A stretch of 64,000 nt of DNA from positions 1,798,001 through 1,862,000 of the forward strand of contig NC_051100.1 in NCBI RefSeq assembly GCF_901709675.1. The letters are read 5' to 3'. This document shows positions 28,600-56,572 of this stretch, piece by piece. Source of the DNA: Syngnathus acus (taxonomy: Eukaryota > Chordata > Actinopteri > Syngnathiformes > Syngnathidae). Position 1 is the stretch's first letter; each line of letters starts with the position of its first letter. The position numbers and the translations under genes are program-made. The notes beneath the pieces were generated by a model. It had not been told where the DNA came from and did not search any database. It saw only the letters and a list, made by a program, of their open reading frames with translations.

Positions 28600-29320
28600 G
28601 AAATTATGGTGTGATCTTTTTTTTTTTTTTACGCGCACATTTGAATGTGGTGGCGGTGTAATGGTGCCACCCCGTGTTCACAATAAAAATGCACGTCACT
28701 GCATATACATAGTGTATTTTTTTTAAATTGATTTTTACTTCTACTTTTACTTGTAATATTTTGCAATTCTCGCGTGACCAAATAAGGTAAGAAAAAATGC
28801 AGATGTATTACCCGCACTTGGTGTGACGCTAAAGATTGAAAATTACAAGAACAACTGATTGCAGGGCAAAATATTTATACGTGCTCTAACTGGTGCTGTA
28901 ATACAAAGCAACATTTTCTCACACGTCGTCTTTGCTTTTAATACATCATTCAAATAAATAAAATCAAACGAAAGAAATATAATTAAAATGTTTGCATCAT
29001 AATATTTGGGCATTATGACTCTACAAATTAGTTTTGGGTAGTCCTGCATTTAAAATTTGAATGTTATGTATTTTTTCTATGTTATGTTGTATTGTATGAC
29101 TTTATCGTGAATTTCATCAAAACTTTGTTTGCATATTACATCAAACGATACCGTATTATATGAGACGAACTAAAAAATAGAAAATGTATTAATACGATGA
29201 TGAACTTCTATAGCTGAAAATAAATCATATTTAGAGACTACATTCCGTATTCTTATCTATTTTATCTATTTTTAATCGAGGCGGTTAACATGGTGAGCTA
29301 GCATCAAACAGGCTAGCGTG
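28600..29320. other. ppa1-sar1a intergenic
   Basis: AT-rich spacer with no supported gene. It ends in the sar1a promoter. Confidence 0.6.
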
Positions 29321-29321
29321 A

Positions 29322-29337
29322 TGACGTACTTCCGGTT
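29322..29337 (+). promoter_or_regulatory. sar1a: CRE-like plus ETS motif in sar1a promoter
   Basis: TGACGTACTTCCGGTT joins a CRE-like half (TGACGTA) to an ETS core (CTTCCGGT). It lies about 75 nt upstream of the donor (CAAG|GTAATT, exon end 29411) of the presumed non-coding first exon of sar1a. Confidence 0.6.
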
Positions 29338-30266
29338 AAATGTCAAACTTGCGTAGTGCTTTACATCTGACAGGACAGCGGACAGTGGCATCATAAATCG
29401 GTCGGAACAAGGTAATTATTGACCAACTTGCACTCGGTAGCGTCAGTTACCATCAATGTGACGACCCGTCTTGAAATTAGTTTTTTTCTTTCGAGACTTT
29501 TCTGCTCGCTTGTTTACTTAAAAGATTGTTATTGTTTACTTTGGGGCGGCTAAACGTTTGTTACATCTGTTCTCGTACGATGACCTAAAGTCGGCGGCTT
29601 TCACTAAATAAGAGTTGAAAACTGCTTCGCGACGTCATTAAATAAAACATATCTATCAACAAAAGCTCTTAAATCGGAAAATAATGACGAATTTATTGTA
29701 ACCTTTACGTGGGAGGCCTTTAACGTTGTGGAATTTGAAACAAAATTTCGTTCTATTTTCCTCAAATGAGGCCCTCATACGCAGTACATTAAGCCCAGAG
29801 AGTTGCAAACAGGGTGACTGACAGGTGTGTGCATGTGTGACAGAGACCCTTGTGGAGATCAAGTGTCCTTGCTACAACTTGTCATAACAAAAATAGTCCA
29901 GGGATGATCCGCATGTGTATGTCTGGGAAGTCAGCGAAACAAAAACTCACTTTATTTTAGTTTTTGGGTATCTGTGATTTTTAACTCAACACAACTTTAT
30001 CCATAGAGAATTTTGACAACAATTGCGGCTCTAGTGCTGTAAGATGTAAAATGACAAAAATAGACTAACAATAACAATCAGTACAAGGAAAGATTTATTT
30101 TTATCTTTCTTACAGCTTACACATACCAGTAGCATTAAGGCTCAAGAAGAAAGCGGCCTACTTGGTGATTTTGCAATACAGTCAGCAATATTTTTGACTT
30201 TTTTTTGCTTTGTTTTACATCGTGTGATTAATTTATGCTTATCTGCATTACAGGCAGTCGAGCACC

Positions 30267-31529
30267 ATGTCTTTTATTTTTAACTGGATCTACAGAGGCT
30301 TCAGTGGCGTGCTGCAGTTGTTAGGTATTGTTTCCCACAATTTGTTCTATCAACTTCCAGTTTATTTCATTTAAGTGCTATTATTTCATTTAAGTGCTTT
30401 AAGTTATTAAATCTGGATGTTCCAGTGTATTTTTCATGCAAGTCAGGAATAGTATGTTTGATGATCAGCAACTGAAAAAAAAACCTTTTCTGACTGTGCA
30501 GGACTGTACAAGAAATCCGGCAAGCTGGTGTTTCTCGGATTAGACAATGCCGGCAAAACGACACTACTGCACATGCTCAGAGATGACAGGCTGGGCCAGC
30601 ATGTGCCCACGCTGCACCCAAGTAGCTATTTACCTATCCTATCTGTATATCTATCCATTCCTTCTTATTATCTATCCTTACTCTATTTCAATAATCTCAT
30701 GCCACTTTGTCTGTGTTCAGCATCTGAGGAGCTCACCATTGCTGGAATGACATTTACCACATTTGACCTGGGCGGTCACACACAAGGTAAAGGAGAAGAG
30801 GGCTGCTGTTTGGTCATCTGGCAATTTTGAACTAAAAAGATTTTGCTTTTTTTTTTTTTAAATTTGTCCTAGCACGACGCATTTGGAAAAACTACCTCCC
30901 AGCCATAAACGGCATCGTCTACATGGTGGACTGTGCTGATCGTGAGCGACTAGCTGAAGCTAAAGTGGAGCTGGATGTGAGTTTGAACCTTACCTTTCTT
31001 GGCCTTTACGTCACAACATTTGTTGAAATGTGACTCTTCCTCTTCTGTGCTCAGGCGCTTTTGACAGATGAGACCATCTCCACTGTGCCCGTCCTCATCT
31101 TGGGAAACAAAATTGATCGTCCAGAGGCCATCAGTGAGGATGCGCTCCGAGGGTTGTTTGGTCTGCATGGACACACAACTGGAAAGGTGACCAACACGTC
31201 ACATGGACATTCAGGAAAGATTATTATACATATTTTTTCTTTCTTGAGCTTTATTTATCCAGGTAATTGAGAACCGATTAGCATTTGCGATGCCAACCTG
31301 GCAGCAGACTAGCATCAACAAGTAGTCAGCCTTTTTTACATGTCCCAAATGGCACTGACAAAGAAATCTTTTCTGCCTTGATAAAAGAGCCCTCCTTGTG
31401 TTTGTCTTTTAGGGAAAAGTGTCACTGAAGGAGCTTAATTTGAGGCCAATGGAGATTTTTATGTGCAGCGTTCTGAAGAGACAAGGATACGGAGAAGGAT
31501 TCCGCTGGCTGTCACAATACATTGACTGA
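30267..31529 (+). CDS. sar1a: Small GTPase SAR1A (COPII), 198 aa in 6 coding exons
   Basis: Arf-family GTPase that starts COPII coat assembly at ER exit sites: activated by Sec12, it inserts its N-terminal helix into the membrane and recruits Sec23/24. Coding exons are 30267-30324, 30502-30621, 30721-30786, 30873-30976, 31055-31186 and 31413-31529; a non-coding first exon probably ends at 29411. Visible features are the hydrophobic N-terminus [21 protein letters not shown]-loop GLDNAGKTT (about 32-40), HVPTLHPTSEEL switch 1, DLGGH switch 2 (about 75-79), NKID (about 134-137) and the end [14 protein letters not shown]. The length equals the human protein. Paralogues A and B are hard to separate by sequence; the ppa1 and tysnd1 neighbours indicate A. 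A short fish repeat fragment (TTTATTTATCCAGGTAATTG) lies in the last intron near 31250. Confidence 0.97.
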
Positions 31530-32328
31530 TTTAATGTAAATTGATCCAGTTTTCAATGTTTATTTACATAACACTACCAGAAATGGGAGAATTTGTTTTT
31601 ATCAACATACCTTTAGAATTTTGACTGTACCAGCTGAGAATGCATTTAAGATTGTGGCCAATATTCTTTGCTGGAAAAACATTGATACCACAGCAACTCA
31701 AAGATAACTTATTGAGTGCAGCCAAGGATCTTCATGCTGTGTATTTTTTTACCTTTGGGTGCCATTGAGAAAGTGTAAGTGTCATCAACAGCAAGTCAGA
31801 GGTTATTTTTAGCAGCCGGTGTTGACTTACAGCAAGGGTCGGTTTGGGTAAAGACCGTATTAAGACACACAGGTGCCATTGAAGTTTTAGGGGGGTATTT
31901 TTGAAAACAGGGTTTACCAATGAAAGTGTTTTTTTTTTGCTGTGAGATTCACTGTCAACGCAGTGTTATATAGTTAAAGTTTATGATGAAGGTGGCATAG
32001 ATAATTGCTATGACAAAACTGGAGTACTTTGTGATTAGTAGCTGCTCAACACATGCAGTGACATGAGAGTACTTTCATGGTGGTTCTTAAAAGCAGGATA
32101 CAAAAAAATATATTGTGGATGAAGGAATGGTAGATATATTTTTGGAATGTTATTTGTACATCGTTATTTATATATTTACCTCATGGAGGCCAAGTTATCT
32201 CTTAAGCTGTTACAAAAAATGGGAGCTGGGTGACGATAAAGACTTTCTGCAAATGTCTTTTTCTTATTATCTTACCTGAAAATTCTAGTATTGTTGAATT
32301 TTATATGCCCTACAAAGATATTTTCCAT

Positions 32329-32334
32329 AATAAA
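32329..32334 (+). terminator. sar1a: sar1a polyadenylation signal (candidate)
   Basis: AATAAA about 800 nt after the sar1a stop and just before the CCAAT cluster of tysnd1. Earlier signals may also be used. Confidence 0.5.
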
Positions 32335-32404
32335 TACACAGTATATAATTGATCATTTTAAATATACGCATTTATCTCATTGGATAAGCATGACCTCATT
32401 GTAG

Positions 32405-32521
32405 CCAATCACAACAACCAATAAGTGTCACCACAAGCCAATCAAACCCGCCTTCTTTATTCTCGTCGACACTCTCGAGCCAATCACAATAGCAAGTTAG
32501 TGTCGTCATTCCCTCGCGAGA
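32405..32521 (+). promoter_or_regulatory. tysnd1: tysnd1 promoter: four CCAAT boxes and a TCGCGAGA motif
   Basis: Four same-strand CCAAT boxes start at 32405, 32418, 32438 and 32480. They are followed by CTCGCGAGA (32513-32521), close to the TCTCGCGAGA core promoter motif. The ATG is at 32757. Multiple NF-Y boxes in a TATA-less promoter fit a broadly expressed gene. Confidence 0.6.
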
Positions 32522-32756
32522 CGAGACCAGACCAGGAAGTTCTCGAGCGTTTAAGTACCCAAAGCACTTTTTTTTCCCCTTTTTTTTAAACTTTCGGGTT
32601 CAAATTGGTCATGACGAGTCTGTTTTGACATTTCGTTGTGATTATTTTGTCGCCACCGATGCGTGTATTTTTAAACATTACATTTCAACATGTCTTTCAA
32701 TAGTTAAACATTGTTGATCGCCAACATGGTCAAAGTTCATTTGCTCGGCTAACATT

Positions 32757-35093
32757 ATGGACGTACAAGACGTGGAGAGATGCTGCTGTGTTCTTACCTT
32801 GACTGAAGCTTTTTCAGCCCGTGCGCCCGTAAGCTTTAGCGCCGTTGTCATCCATCCCAGCTCCGGAGTGGTGATCTGCACCGGACTGCCGTTTTTTCGT
32901 TTCATAGACAAAAAGTCATCTTATGATGGCGAACGTCGCATCCTGTTACGTCACAACTTCCCCAAGAACCTTCAAATCAGCGTCAGCTTTCCTTCCCGGA
33001 GTCACGTGGAGGCCAATGCATGTGCAGTGAGTGAAGTTTGCACACCTAAGAGAAGATACAGGACACATGAGCATGAAGCTGAGCTGCTGATGCTGGTCAA
33101 CTGCGTGGAGTTCAAAAAGACTTTCCAGGCCCTTTTCCAAAAGGCTGACCAGTGGCATTTCCATGGCGATGAAGATGACACCCTGATCCAAGATGCTGAC
33201 TACCTCAGCTGGTTCGCTGTGCTCAAGGCCAACGCGTCACATTCCGGGGCTGTCTCATGGCGGAGGAGCGCGTCTCTTCGGAAAGGCGACCCTGTCTTTG
33301 CTTGCGGCTCGCCGTTTGGTTCCCTCTGCTCAGACCTCTTCAATGGCACTGTGAGCAGGGGCATCATCAGCAACCTGGCGGGCGAGGACAACACCGTCAT
33401 CCTCACAGACGCCCGCTGCTTGCCAGGCACGGAGGGCGGCGGCTTGTTTGCAATGGAAGATGACTCCCTGCACCTGGTCGGGGTGATAGTGTCACCGTTT
33501 GGCTGGAAGGCCAACGAGTGGATCGGACTCACGCTCGTGTGTTCCGTCCACTCGATCCTCCGCAACCTTGTCCAATGCAGCGACCTCCAGGATTCGCTCC
33601 AAGATGTCTGGCTTCACCCTGCAGAGACCCAAAAGTTCCATGCGGGTCAATACCTGGATGTGTGCTTGGTGGACAGCGGGCAGCAGTGGGGTTCAGGGGT
33701 CCTCGTGACCTCTGACCTTATTTTAACCTGCCGACATGTCGTCAATGGGAAGTCCACGGTCGCCCTCAAGTTTCACCACGGAGACAGGTGCAAAGATTAT
33801 TCATCGGAGCATATCAGTGCCAAAAACTATGATGGTGTGAAGGAGGCTTCTTTGCTGCCATTTTGTTCATACAGAGTCCTTGACAGCGTTGGCGATGTCC
33901 TCTTCTCCACTAAGGGGTCGTCGCCTTATGACGTGGCTGTGGTGCGGTCAAGAGACTCCATCGTGGATGTTGTTGTCCCTCAAATGGCTCACGAGTTCAA
34001 CACGGGTTTGTTCGTCTATCACTATATCTTAATGTACAGGTTGCTACACATTGACAAGATGGAGTGTTTGTTCACGTGAACCTGGTAAAGGGCATCGACC
34101 ACAAATCGTCTTATGGAGAGGTGTGGGATTAAACAATGTTGCAGGGGCTTAAATATTGAATTGACATACAGTGATAGAACACTAAATGTGGGATTAAACA
34201 ATGTTGCAGGGGCTTAAATATTGAACTGACATACAGTGATAGGACACTAAATTGAATAAAATGTTGGAAATAGGATTTCTAATCAATGTCAAGTCTGTGC
34301 GAAGAGACTTCCTTTATACTGAAAAAATAATATTGCAGTCTTTACCTGCAGGTGAACCTGTGTTGGTGGTGGGCTACGGCGGGCTAGGTCGCTTGTGTGG
34401 CCCTTCACTAACTTGCGGTATCCTCTCCAAAGCCATCAGTCATCAACACCTTACCATAATGCTTCAGACCACATGCGCAGTTCAAGCAGGGGCCAGCGGG
34501 GGCGCTGTTGTACGAGCGTCCACAGGAGAGCTGCTCGGTAATAAGCCTGCTACTAGTAAACTGGAGAAAAAAAAGCCTCAATTTCATGCATTCAGAATGT
34601 ACACATTACGTAAATGACTGATCTCACTGCTTAATGTGCACGATCACTTTTTCACATAAACAGTATTAAGCCATCCAAACCTCCATAATACATTCCACCA
34701 GATGGCAGCAAAGTCTTGGATGCTTTTGCCTAACCACAACGCCAATGAAACTAACATGGAGGACAGGTTCAAAGAAATAAAGTATCCAGAGGTTCTGTAT
34801 CTGAAAAATGTCCTATAGTAAAATAATGAGGTCTTTGCTACTTCATTGACAAACCAATGAATGAGAATACACTTTGAACATTTCTTGCAGGCATCGTATC
34901 CAGCAACACGAGGGACTTGTCCTCTAAAGTGACCTACCCTCACCTTAACTTCTGCATCCCGGTGAGCGTTCTGCAGGGACCTCTTCTTCATTTTAGCCGA
35001 CAAGGGGACCTGAACTCGTTTGACGTGCTGAACGCCACCGACGAAAGCGTGAAAAGAGTGTGGAGGCTTCAAGGCACACACAGCAAACTCTGA
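32757..35093 (+). CDS. tysnd1: Trypsin domain-containing protein 1, peroxisomal processing protease, 545 aa in 3 exons
   Basis: Peroxisomal matrix serine protease; in mammals it cuts itself and processes PTS1/PTS2 enzymes of beta-oxidation. Coding exons are 32757-34005 (1249 nt), 34352-34537 and 34891-35093. The N-terminal half is the family's divergent protease-like region (for example DPVFACGSPFG and CLPGTEGGGLFA). The C-terminal trypsin-like domain shows the triad: His327 in LTCRHVVN, Asp392 in SPYDVAVVR, and Ser465 in GASGGAVVR. The protein ends THSKL, a canonical PTS1 peroxisome import signal. Length is close to the human 566 residues. The gene follows sar1a on the same strand and is tail-to-tail with spock2. 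Intron 1 holds a 65-bp tandem duplication. I chose the first in-frame ATG, which has no in-frame competitor near it. Confidence 0.96.
34122..34253. repeat. 65-bp tandem duplication in tysnd1 intron 1
   Basis: Two adjacent copies of a unit starting TGGGATTAAACAATGTTGCA (34124 and 34189) differ at only a few bases (for example GAATTGAC versus GAACTGAC), so the duplication is recent. Confidence 0.9.
34694..34711 (+). promoter_or_regulatory. CTCF-like motif in tysnd1 intron 2
   Basis: CCACCAGATGGCAGCAA is close to the CTCF core in forward orientation. Binding is not shown. Confidence 0.4.
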
Positions 35094-35221
35094 GTGGATG
35101 ATGAAAACCTCAGAGCCAGAAGTGACATAAGAACACTGGAAGGTGCCTGTTGAGTACAACTGATCTCAATTCTATTCATCAGCAAATGCCACTATGTCCA
35201 TGTCACCCTTTTTACTGAGCA

Positions 35222-35227
35222 AATAAA
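35222..35227 (+). terminator. tysnd1: tysnd1 polyadenylation signal
   Basis: AATAAA 129 nt after the tysnd1 stop codon. Confidence 0.65.
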
Positions 35228-35229
35228 TT

Positions 35230-36100
35230 TCATAATACTCAAGACTATACAATTGAAAACTGTTATACTACTAATGCTCCAAAAGAGTTGGCTGAAGCGT
35301 AATGTTGCGGTAGCTTCTAAATGAGTGTTGCCTGAACATATGTTTGGATTTTCCCTGTCGTTCCTTTTTCGCCGAGCTAGAAACTTGTCGGTATATTAAA
35401 GCGCTTGAGTAATAATTGGCTGACAGGTTGCATAGAATGATTGGTCCCATTGGGTAACAGACACTCAGACATCTGCTAGAGGGGAATCGCCCACTCCCAG
35501 CACAACACATTTTCAAGTTCTCGCCCACGGACCAACCACGCGTCACATATTTTGGATAGTGTCAGAATCAATAGTTCTTCATAAGTTGTAAGTTTCTCGT
35601 TCGAACTTGAGATTTTAGGAAAAGAATGTAAAAGGAAAAAAACGCATCTCCAGTTGTGACTCATATTTGTCTGTTAGATGCCCCAAATTTTCATATTCTT
35701 TTAAAAGTGATGAAAAGACAAAACCTGACTTATGTGTCGACTCATTCATACTCACAATTTTTTGACATTTAAAACAGTTCAGTGTATTATTTTTGTGAAA
35801 CAATTACAATAAATCATCAAGTAAAATATTTCAGAGTAATAAAAAAATCAAAAAGTTCTATTCATATAATTAAATGTGATAAGAAGTATTTGCATAATTA
35901 AAATTAAAAGTTTTTTTTAATGATTTCAATCATTGAATTTTAAAATTAAGACAAAACAAATTTTTATGACAATGTTATTTGAGGAAAAAGTAATCATTTC
36001 ATAAAAACAAAACGACAAGCAGCAGGAAGTGAATAATTACGCCACACAAGATATTCAGACAAAGACTCCGATGTACGGTGGCCAGCTGGGGCCACACAAC
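35230..36100. other. tysnd1-spock2 intergenic (convergent genes)
   Basis: AT-rich spacer between two 3' ends, with no supported gene. Confidence 0.65.
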
Positions 36101-36107
36101 ACTCACG

Positions 36108-36113
36108 TTTATT
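36108..36113 (-). terminator. spock2: spock2 polyadenylation signal (candidate)
   Basis: AATAAA on the minus strand, about 555 nt after the spock2 stop codon, giving a short 3'UTR. Further alternative sites are possible. Confidence 0.55.
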
Positions 36114-36667
36114 GAATGCTTATCATTTCCTTTTTTTTTTTTTTTTAATAAACACAACAACCGACCCACACGACGATACGATGTACACTTGTCGCCTTCG
36201 GCGGCGACCTCTCTTCTGGTACACGACGTGACTCGACGTTATTTACAAGCTGCGGAGTGAGGCGTTAAGAATGAGACAGCACTCCTGTCACATCGGAGCT
36301 GAAGCGCAATGAGATGAGGACGGTCAAGTCAAAGTCAATGTCCTCTGTATAGTTTCCACTTAAGAAAAAAAAAAACAAAAACAAGACAAAATGTTCCTAG
36401 TCTAATGAAAGCAACAAGAGATGGTCGGCCATTTTAAACTACCGGATAGCTGCTCAGAATCTGCTCGAAATAAAACGTACTTACAAGGGAAAGATTCACA
36501 AATAGGAGGGACAAGCTTTTTTTTTTTTTTAACTGCACACCCCACGATTACTGCTAGTGATATGTTCCCCCTTTCAACATCCACCTCGGGAGTTTCCTCG
36601 TGTTTGGAACATGGAGATGCCGTCGGGGGAAAAAAAGAGAGGCTGCAAGGACAAACGCTCGACCCTT

Positions 36668-52537
<15,870 letters not shown>

Positions 52538-52729
52538 GTCCGTCCTATGGAGCGCAGTGAGTCGGTTACAAAAAATACGAAGAACACGCGTTCCCGGCTT
52601 TCCTCTTCTCAGCAAGATGAAGATGAGGAGGATGTTGAAGCTGGAATGGGAAAGTGATTAGCTTCGAGGATGCTCTTCTTCTGCGGGGAGGGGGCGAGGG
52701 GACGGAAGGGGAGGGGGGGAGCGCAGTCT

Positions 52730-52750
52730 CGATTGGAGCGAATGCAAATG
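52730..52750 (-). promoter_or_regulatory. spock2: spock2 proximal promoter: octamer and CCAAT box
   Basis: On the minus strand ATTTGCAT (52742-52749) is followed by CCAAT (52732-52736), about 195 nt upstream of the ATG. Between them and the ATG the DNA is GC-rich. Octamer sites bind POU factors, which would fit neural expression; this is inference. Confidence 0.5.
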
Positions 52751-54646
52751 GCAAATCAGAAATGCAATGTGTTCTCGGTTTACGACAAAGGCAACGTAAC
52801 CCAAGTCAGTCGGAACGCGAAACGCTTACGTTGTACATCATGAAAAACAACCACATATATGGTGAAATCATTCATGAAATGTGTCCTCTTTCCTTCCAAA
52901 CGGCCAAACGTGAAATCCGTGTGACTTCAAATGCAAAAGTAGACATCCTTATTTAAGAATATTACCTTATTGGTTGTAAATTTATAGGGTTTTTTTTCCC
53001 CCCCCATTAAGATTATTCTATAAGGGGGCGTTAGGAGTGATTCAGCTTTAGATAAGCATAGATTTAAATGTATTCCTAAAAAGTAGCATACGCCGATGAG
53101 GCTCAGGTGTGCATGACATCGGCGTGAAGTTAGTGCGAGTACGTGAAAGGTGACACGGCCCTGCAGGTGTCCCAGAAACTCACCTCGCTTTTCACACCAA
53201 CCACAAACACTGAACAGCTACCAACCTCTAATTTAGATGAAACACTATGGAATACTAACATAATGGATGTGAGCTTGGTGGAAACATTTTGAGAATCCCA
53301 AAGCAATGACGTATGTGTGGGGTCTCATTTAAAATAAAAAATAAAAAATGGAAGGCCTACTAAGCGTGTCCCCCCCGCCTGAGAAATGCATTATGAAAGA
53401 TTGCAATTCTAGTACCTCTCTGCATGAATGCTAATGCAGCCATTGTGACAGCTTGGTGAAAACCGATGTGCAACTTTACATAACTCTCACACCAGGATTC
53501 AGTTATTTCACGTCACATTGCAGTATTCCGTATTCTCACCACCCGCAAGGCAGCTGGGAACATCGCGCATGATAAGGGGAAAAACCTAAAAGTAGCTGCT
53601 GCACCTGCACTAGCTCACATATGCGTCCATTATGTATGTGAGGGTCTAAGCACTCAGGGAGTGAGGGAGAAACCGTGGCTGATGGGATTCAAAGCTGCAG
53701 TCACATCCTTTAAAATGATGGACGGCTGCATAGATGCAAATATTTGAGTTTACGATATAGACTCAAAACAATATGCAGCCCAAATCACAAAGAATCATTT
53801 GAATTGTTTAGATAAAATCAAATAAAACAAAAATAAAAGACACTGAGGTTGCTCAGCCGTCTTAATGCAGTCACAGCCCCAAGTTAAAGTCAAATCATAA
53901 AAAAACATCATCTTGACAGAGGATCTAAATATTTGATGGCACACCGCTAAAGTGAGCAATTGGGACGCGAGACACTGTGAGACGAATGATAAATAATGAT
54001 GATCAGCATCTCCTTTTTTTCTGTTGATAGTCCCACGTGTTCACTTCATCATGTCACTATCGACAGCATTTTCAACCCCCAACTCTCCCTACATCAATCA
54101 TTCCACAAAGGCCAATGACATCTGATCAATACGCACAATAATTGTCATTCTTGGGCACGGTGCAGCCAAGTGGAATGTGCAAGGAATTTGTCTCATTGGG
54201 GAATGCCATGTCAGAGTGTGCACAGACTGGAACAGAGTAGGAATGTTTTATTGTTTATTTATATAGAAATAATGCATACATGCATTTTATAGTGTATGCA
54301 CTTTTATTTTGCTCAATGCCAATCCTGGTGCAAAGACTCTGTAAATTTTGTGATGTGTCATTAAAACAACCAAACAATGTAGCCTTAAAATGACCTGCTA
54401 AATAATGCTAACATACAGTGGAAAATGCCTTTGACATGCTAACATTTAGCATCAACGGTTGCGGTCTTAAAAACATATTTGAACAGAAATGGTGGAGGCA
54501 TACATGTAAACAGATACAATAACTATACTCACTGGCATATATTCTTTATCATCTATGCAAATGATTACTATTTCAGCCTCTCATTAAGTTACAGATTTAG
54601 GAAAAGTAGTTGGCGATTATTCTTTGTGCCTATGTAACTTTATTAT

Positions 54647-54665
54647 ACTGCCCCCTGGCGGCCAA
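54647..54665 (-). promoter_or_regulatory. Strong CTCF-like motif
   Basis: On the minus strand TTGGCCGCCAGGGGGCAGT matches the core of the vertebrate CTCF consensus nearly throughout. Confidence 0.6.
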
Positions 54666-56136
54666 GGTATTTTTAATTCATTCATTATCAACTAAATGAA
54701 TTGCAGCATTAAATCATGATGCACTAAAAGACTGTTTGTTATTTTACCATTAAAAAAATAAATACACAAACTGAAAAAATCAAGTAGTGCACCTGTCAGC
54801 ACAACTGACTAAGAGCAAGCGGGTCTTTTTCTGCCTCCTCCGACAGTAAATCACAAGCTGAACGTTTTGCAGTCGCACCTTCCGGGGTGGGTGACACGCG
54901 TAAATGTGAAGATGCTGAGACTCAGCGGCACCAATGACGGATGAATGAGTGGACACTCTGTGACATAGCACTTTATGTCATCCGTTTTGATGGACTCCGG
55001 TGCTACTTTACGGATGTAGGAGGAGACCATGCAGAACCCCCACTCACATCTGATACAAATATGCCAGTGTGTGTTAAAGTGCAGCTTTTGGGAGTAGAAG
55101 GAATATCAGTGAAAAGCTTCACCTTTCTGCCCAGAACCTCGGAACTGTGAGGCACATGTGCTAAGCACTAGCCACCGCCCTGCTGCTGTATCGTAACTAC
55201 TGGAAACAAAAAACACCGATTTTTAACGCTGGTGGCAGCAACGTGGTCGCCCGCCGTGGCGACGGCATGGCGACCACCACAACCTGGGGACTCCTCTAAA
55301 TCCCTCCACTCAATTTATGTGCGGCCTTGTTGCATCACGGGTGACACGTCGGGATGGAATAGAGGAAATAGAGCATGCCACTCGCCGTGTTTTACAATTC
55401 AAACGGGCCTCGGAGAGCTGTTAAGTTGCTCTGCCTCGGGCTAGCCACTTCATGTATAATGAATATGCAAAGCAAATGGATGGCTGAAGATGTTTCCACT
55501 TCATTTTTTGTCTATAAGGTGCATCTAGCTCAGAGGCACAATGGTGAGGAAATGCATAACTTTATGATAAATGTGTTATTTGGCAGAAAACCATGTCAGA
55601 ACTGGACTGTTCTAAATTTCTAAGAAGTGCTTCAAGTTGGAGACACTTCCCAACCACGAATGGTTCTGCCTCCAACAAAGAAAAACACACTCTCTTTTGG
55701 ATGCAAAGGTAGCTGTCCAACTCTACACCTGAATGGAATAGTCATGAGGAAGTTCTCACCCAACAACTGTCACTATTGTTAAACAGATGCAAGGAATCTT
55801 AACGTTTTGCATTCCCAAAGAATTCTACCATTCATAGTTGAGGGAGTGGCACCTGACAAGCCTTGCATAATCTGATGAAGCCTGCGTGGATGAGAAATAA
55901 AATGTGCCGCAAGAAGAAATACAATTCCGTTTTTTTTTTTTAATTTTAGATTATTGTGTACTGCAATAGTCAACCCTCTTTTCCAGGTGAGGAACGAACA
56001 AAGAACAAGCTCTTATATAAACAAACTCATCATATCCTAAGAGCAGTGCAGTGAGGGCTCCATGTGGAGCGTTGTGTTATTACATCGTGACGCCGGGAAA
56101 TATGACGAAACATAACACGCCGCACTACCTCTCCGG

Positions 56137-56153
56137 TCCAGCAGGAGGCGCTA
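56137..56153 (+). promoter_or_regulatory. CTCF-like motif
   Basis: TCCAGCAGGAGGCGCTA is close to the CTCF consensus (CCACCAGGGGGCGCTA) in forward orientation. Confidence 0.55.
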
Positions 56154-56572
56154 ATAATGACGCTGAAGCTCAAACAAGCACACGACGTCATAAAAATGCG
56201 ACCGTCAAGTTCGTGTCGTCATTTGATGCGACTCAAAACAACCAAAACAAAAACAAATTGATGCAACTCAGACGAAGACATGTTCAAATTCGTTATTGAA
56301 ACCATGAAAGCTCCGCGACAAAGACATAGCTGGCACGTCAGGCGCGTCATCGTGAGGTCAACAAGGGACGCATGTTGGCGAAGGTTAGCGGATATAAACG
56401 ATTCGGCTGCTAAAGACTACCGTGATCAAAATGTTGCCAAAAAGTCGCACACTTGGGAGAGCCGACAACGAGAAGATGCTGAAGTCAGATCCCTCTTCAT
56501 TGCACTCTATACGATATAGTATCAAATATATAAACACAACCTTGTTTATGTATATATAAATTTTTGTGGTTG

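Noticed and set aside
34644-35159. 171-residue minus-strand frame
   Set aside because: Antisense shadow of the last tysnd1 exon and intron; no recognisable domain.
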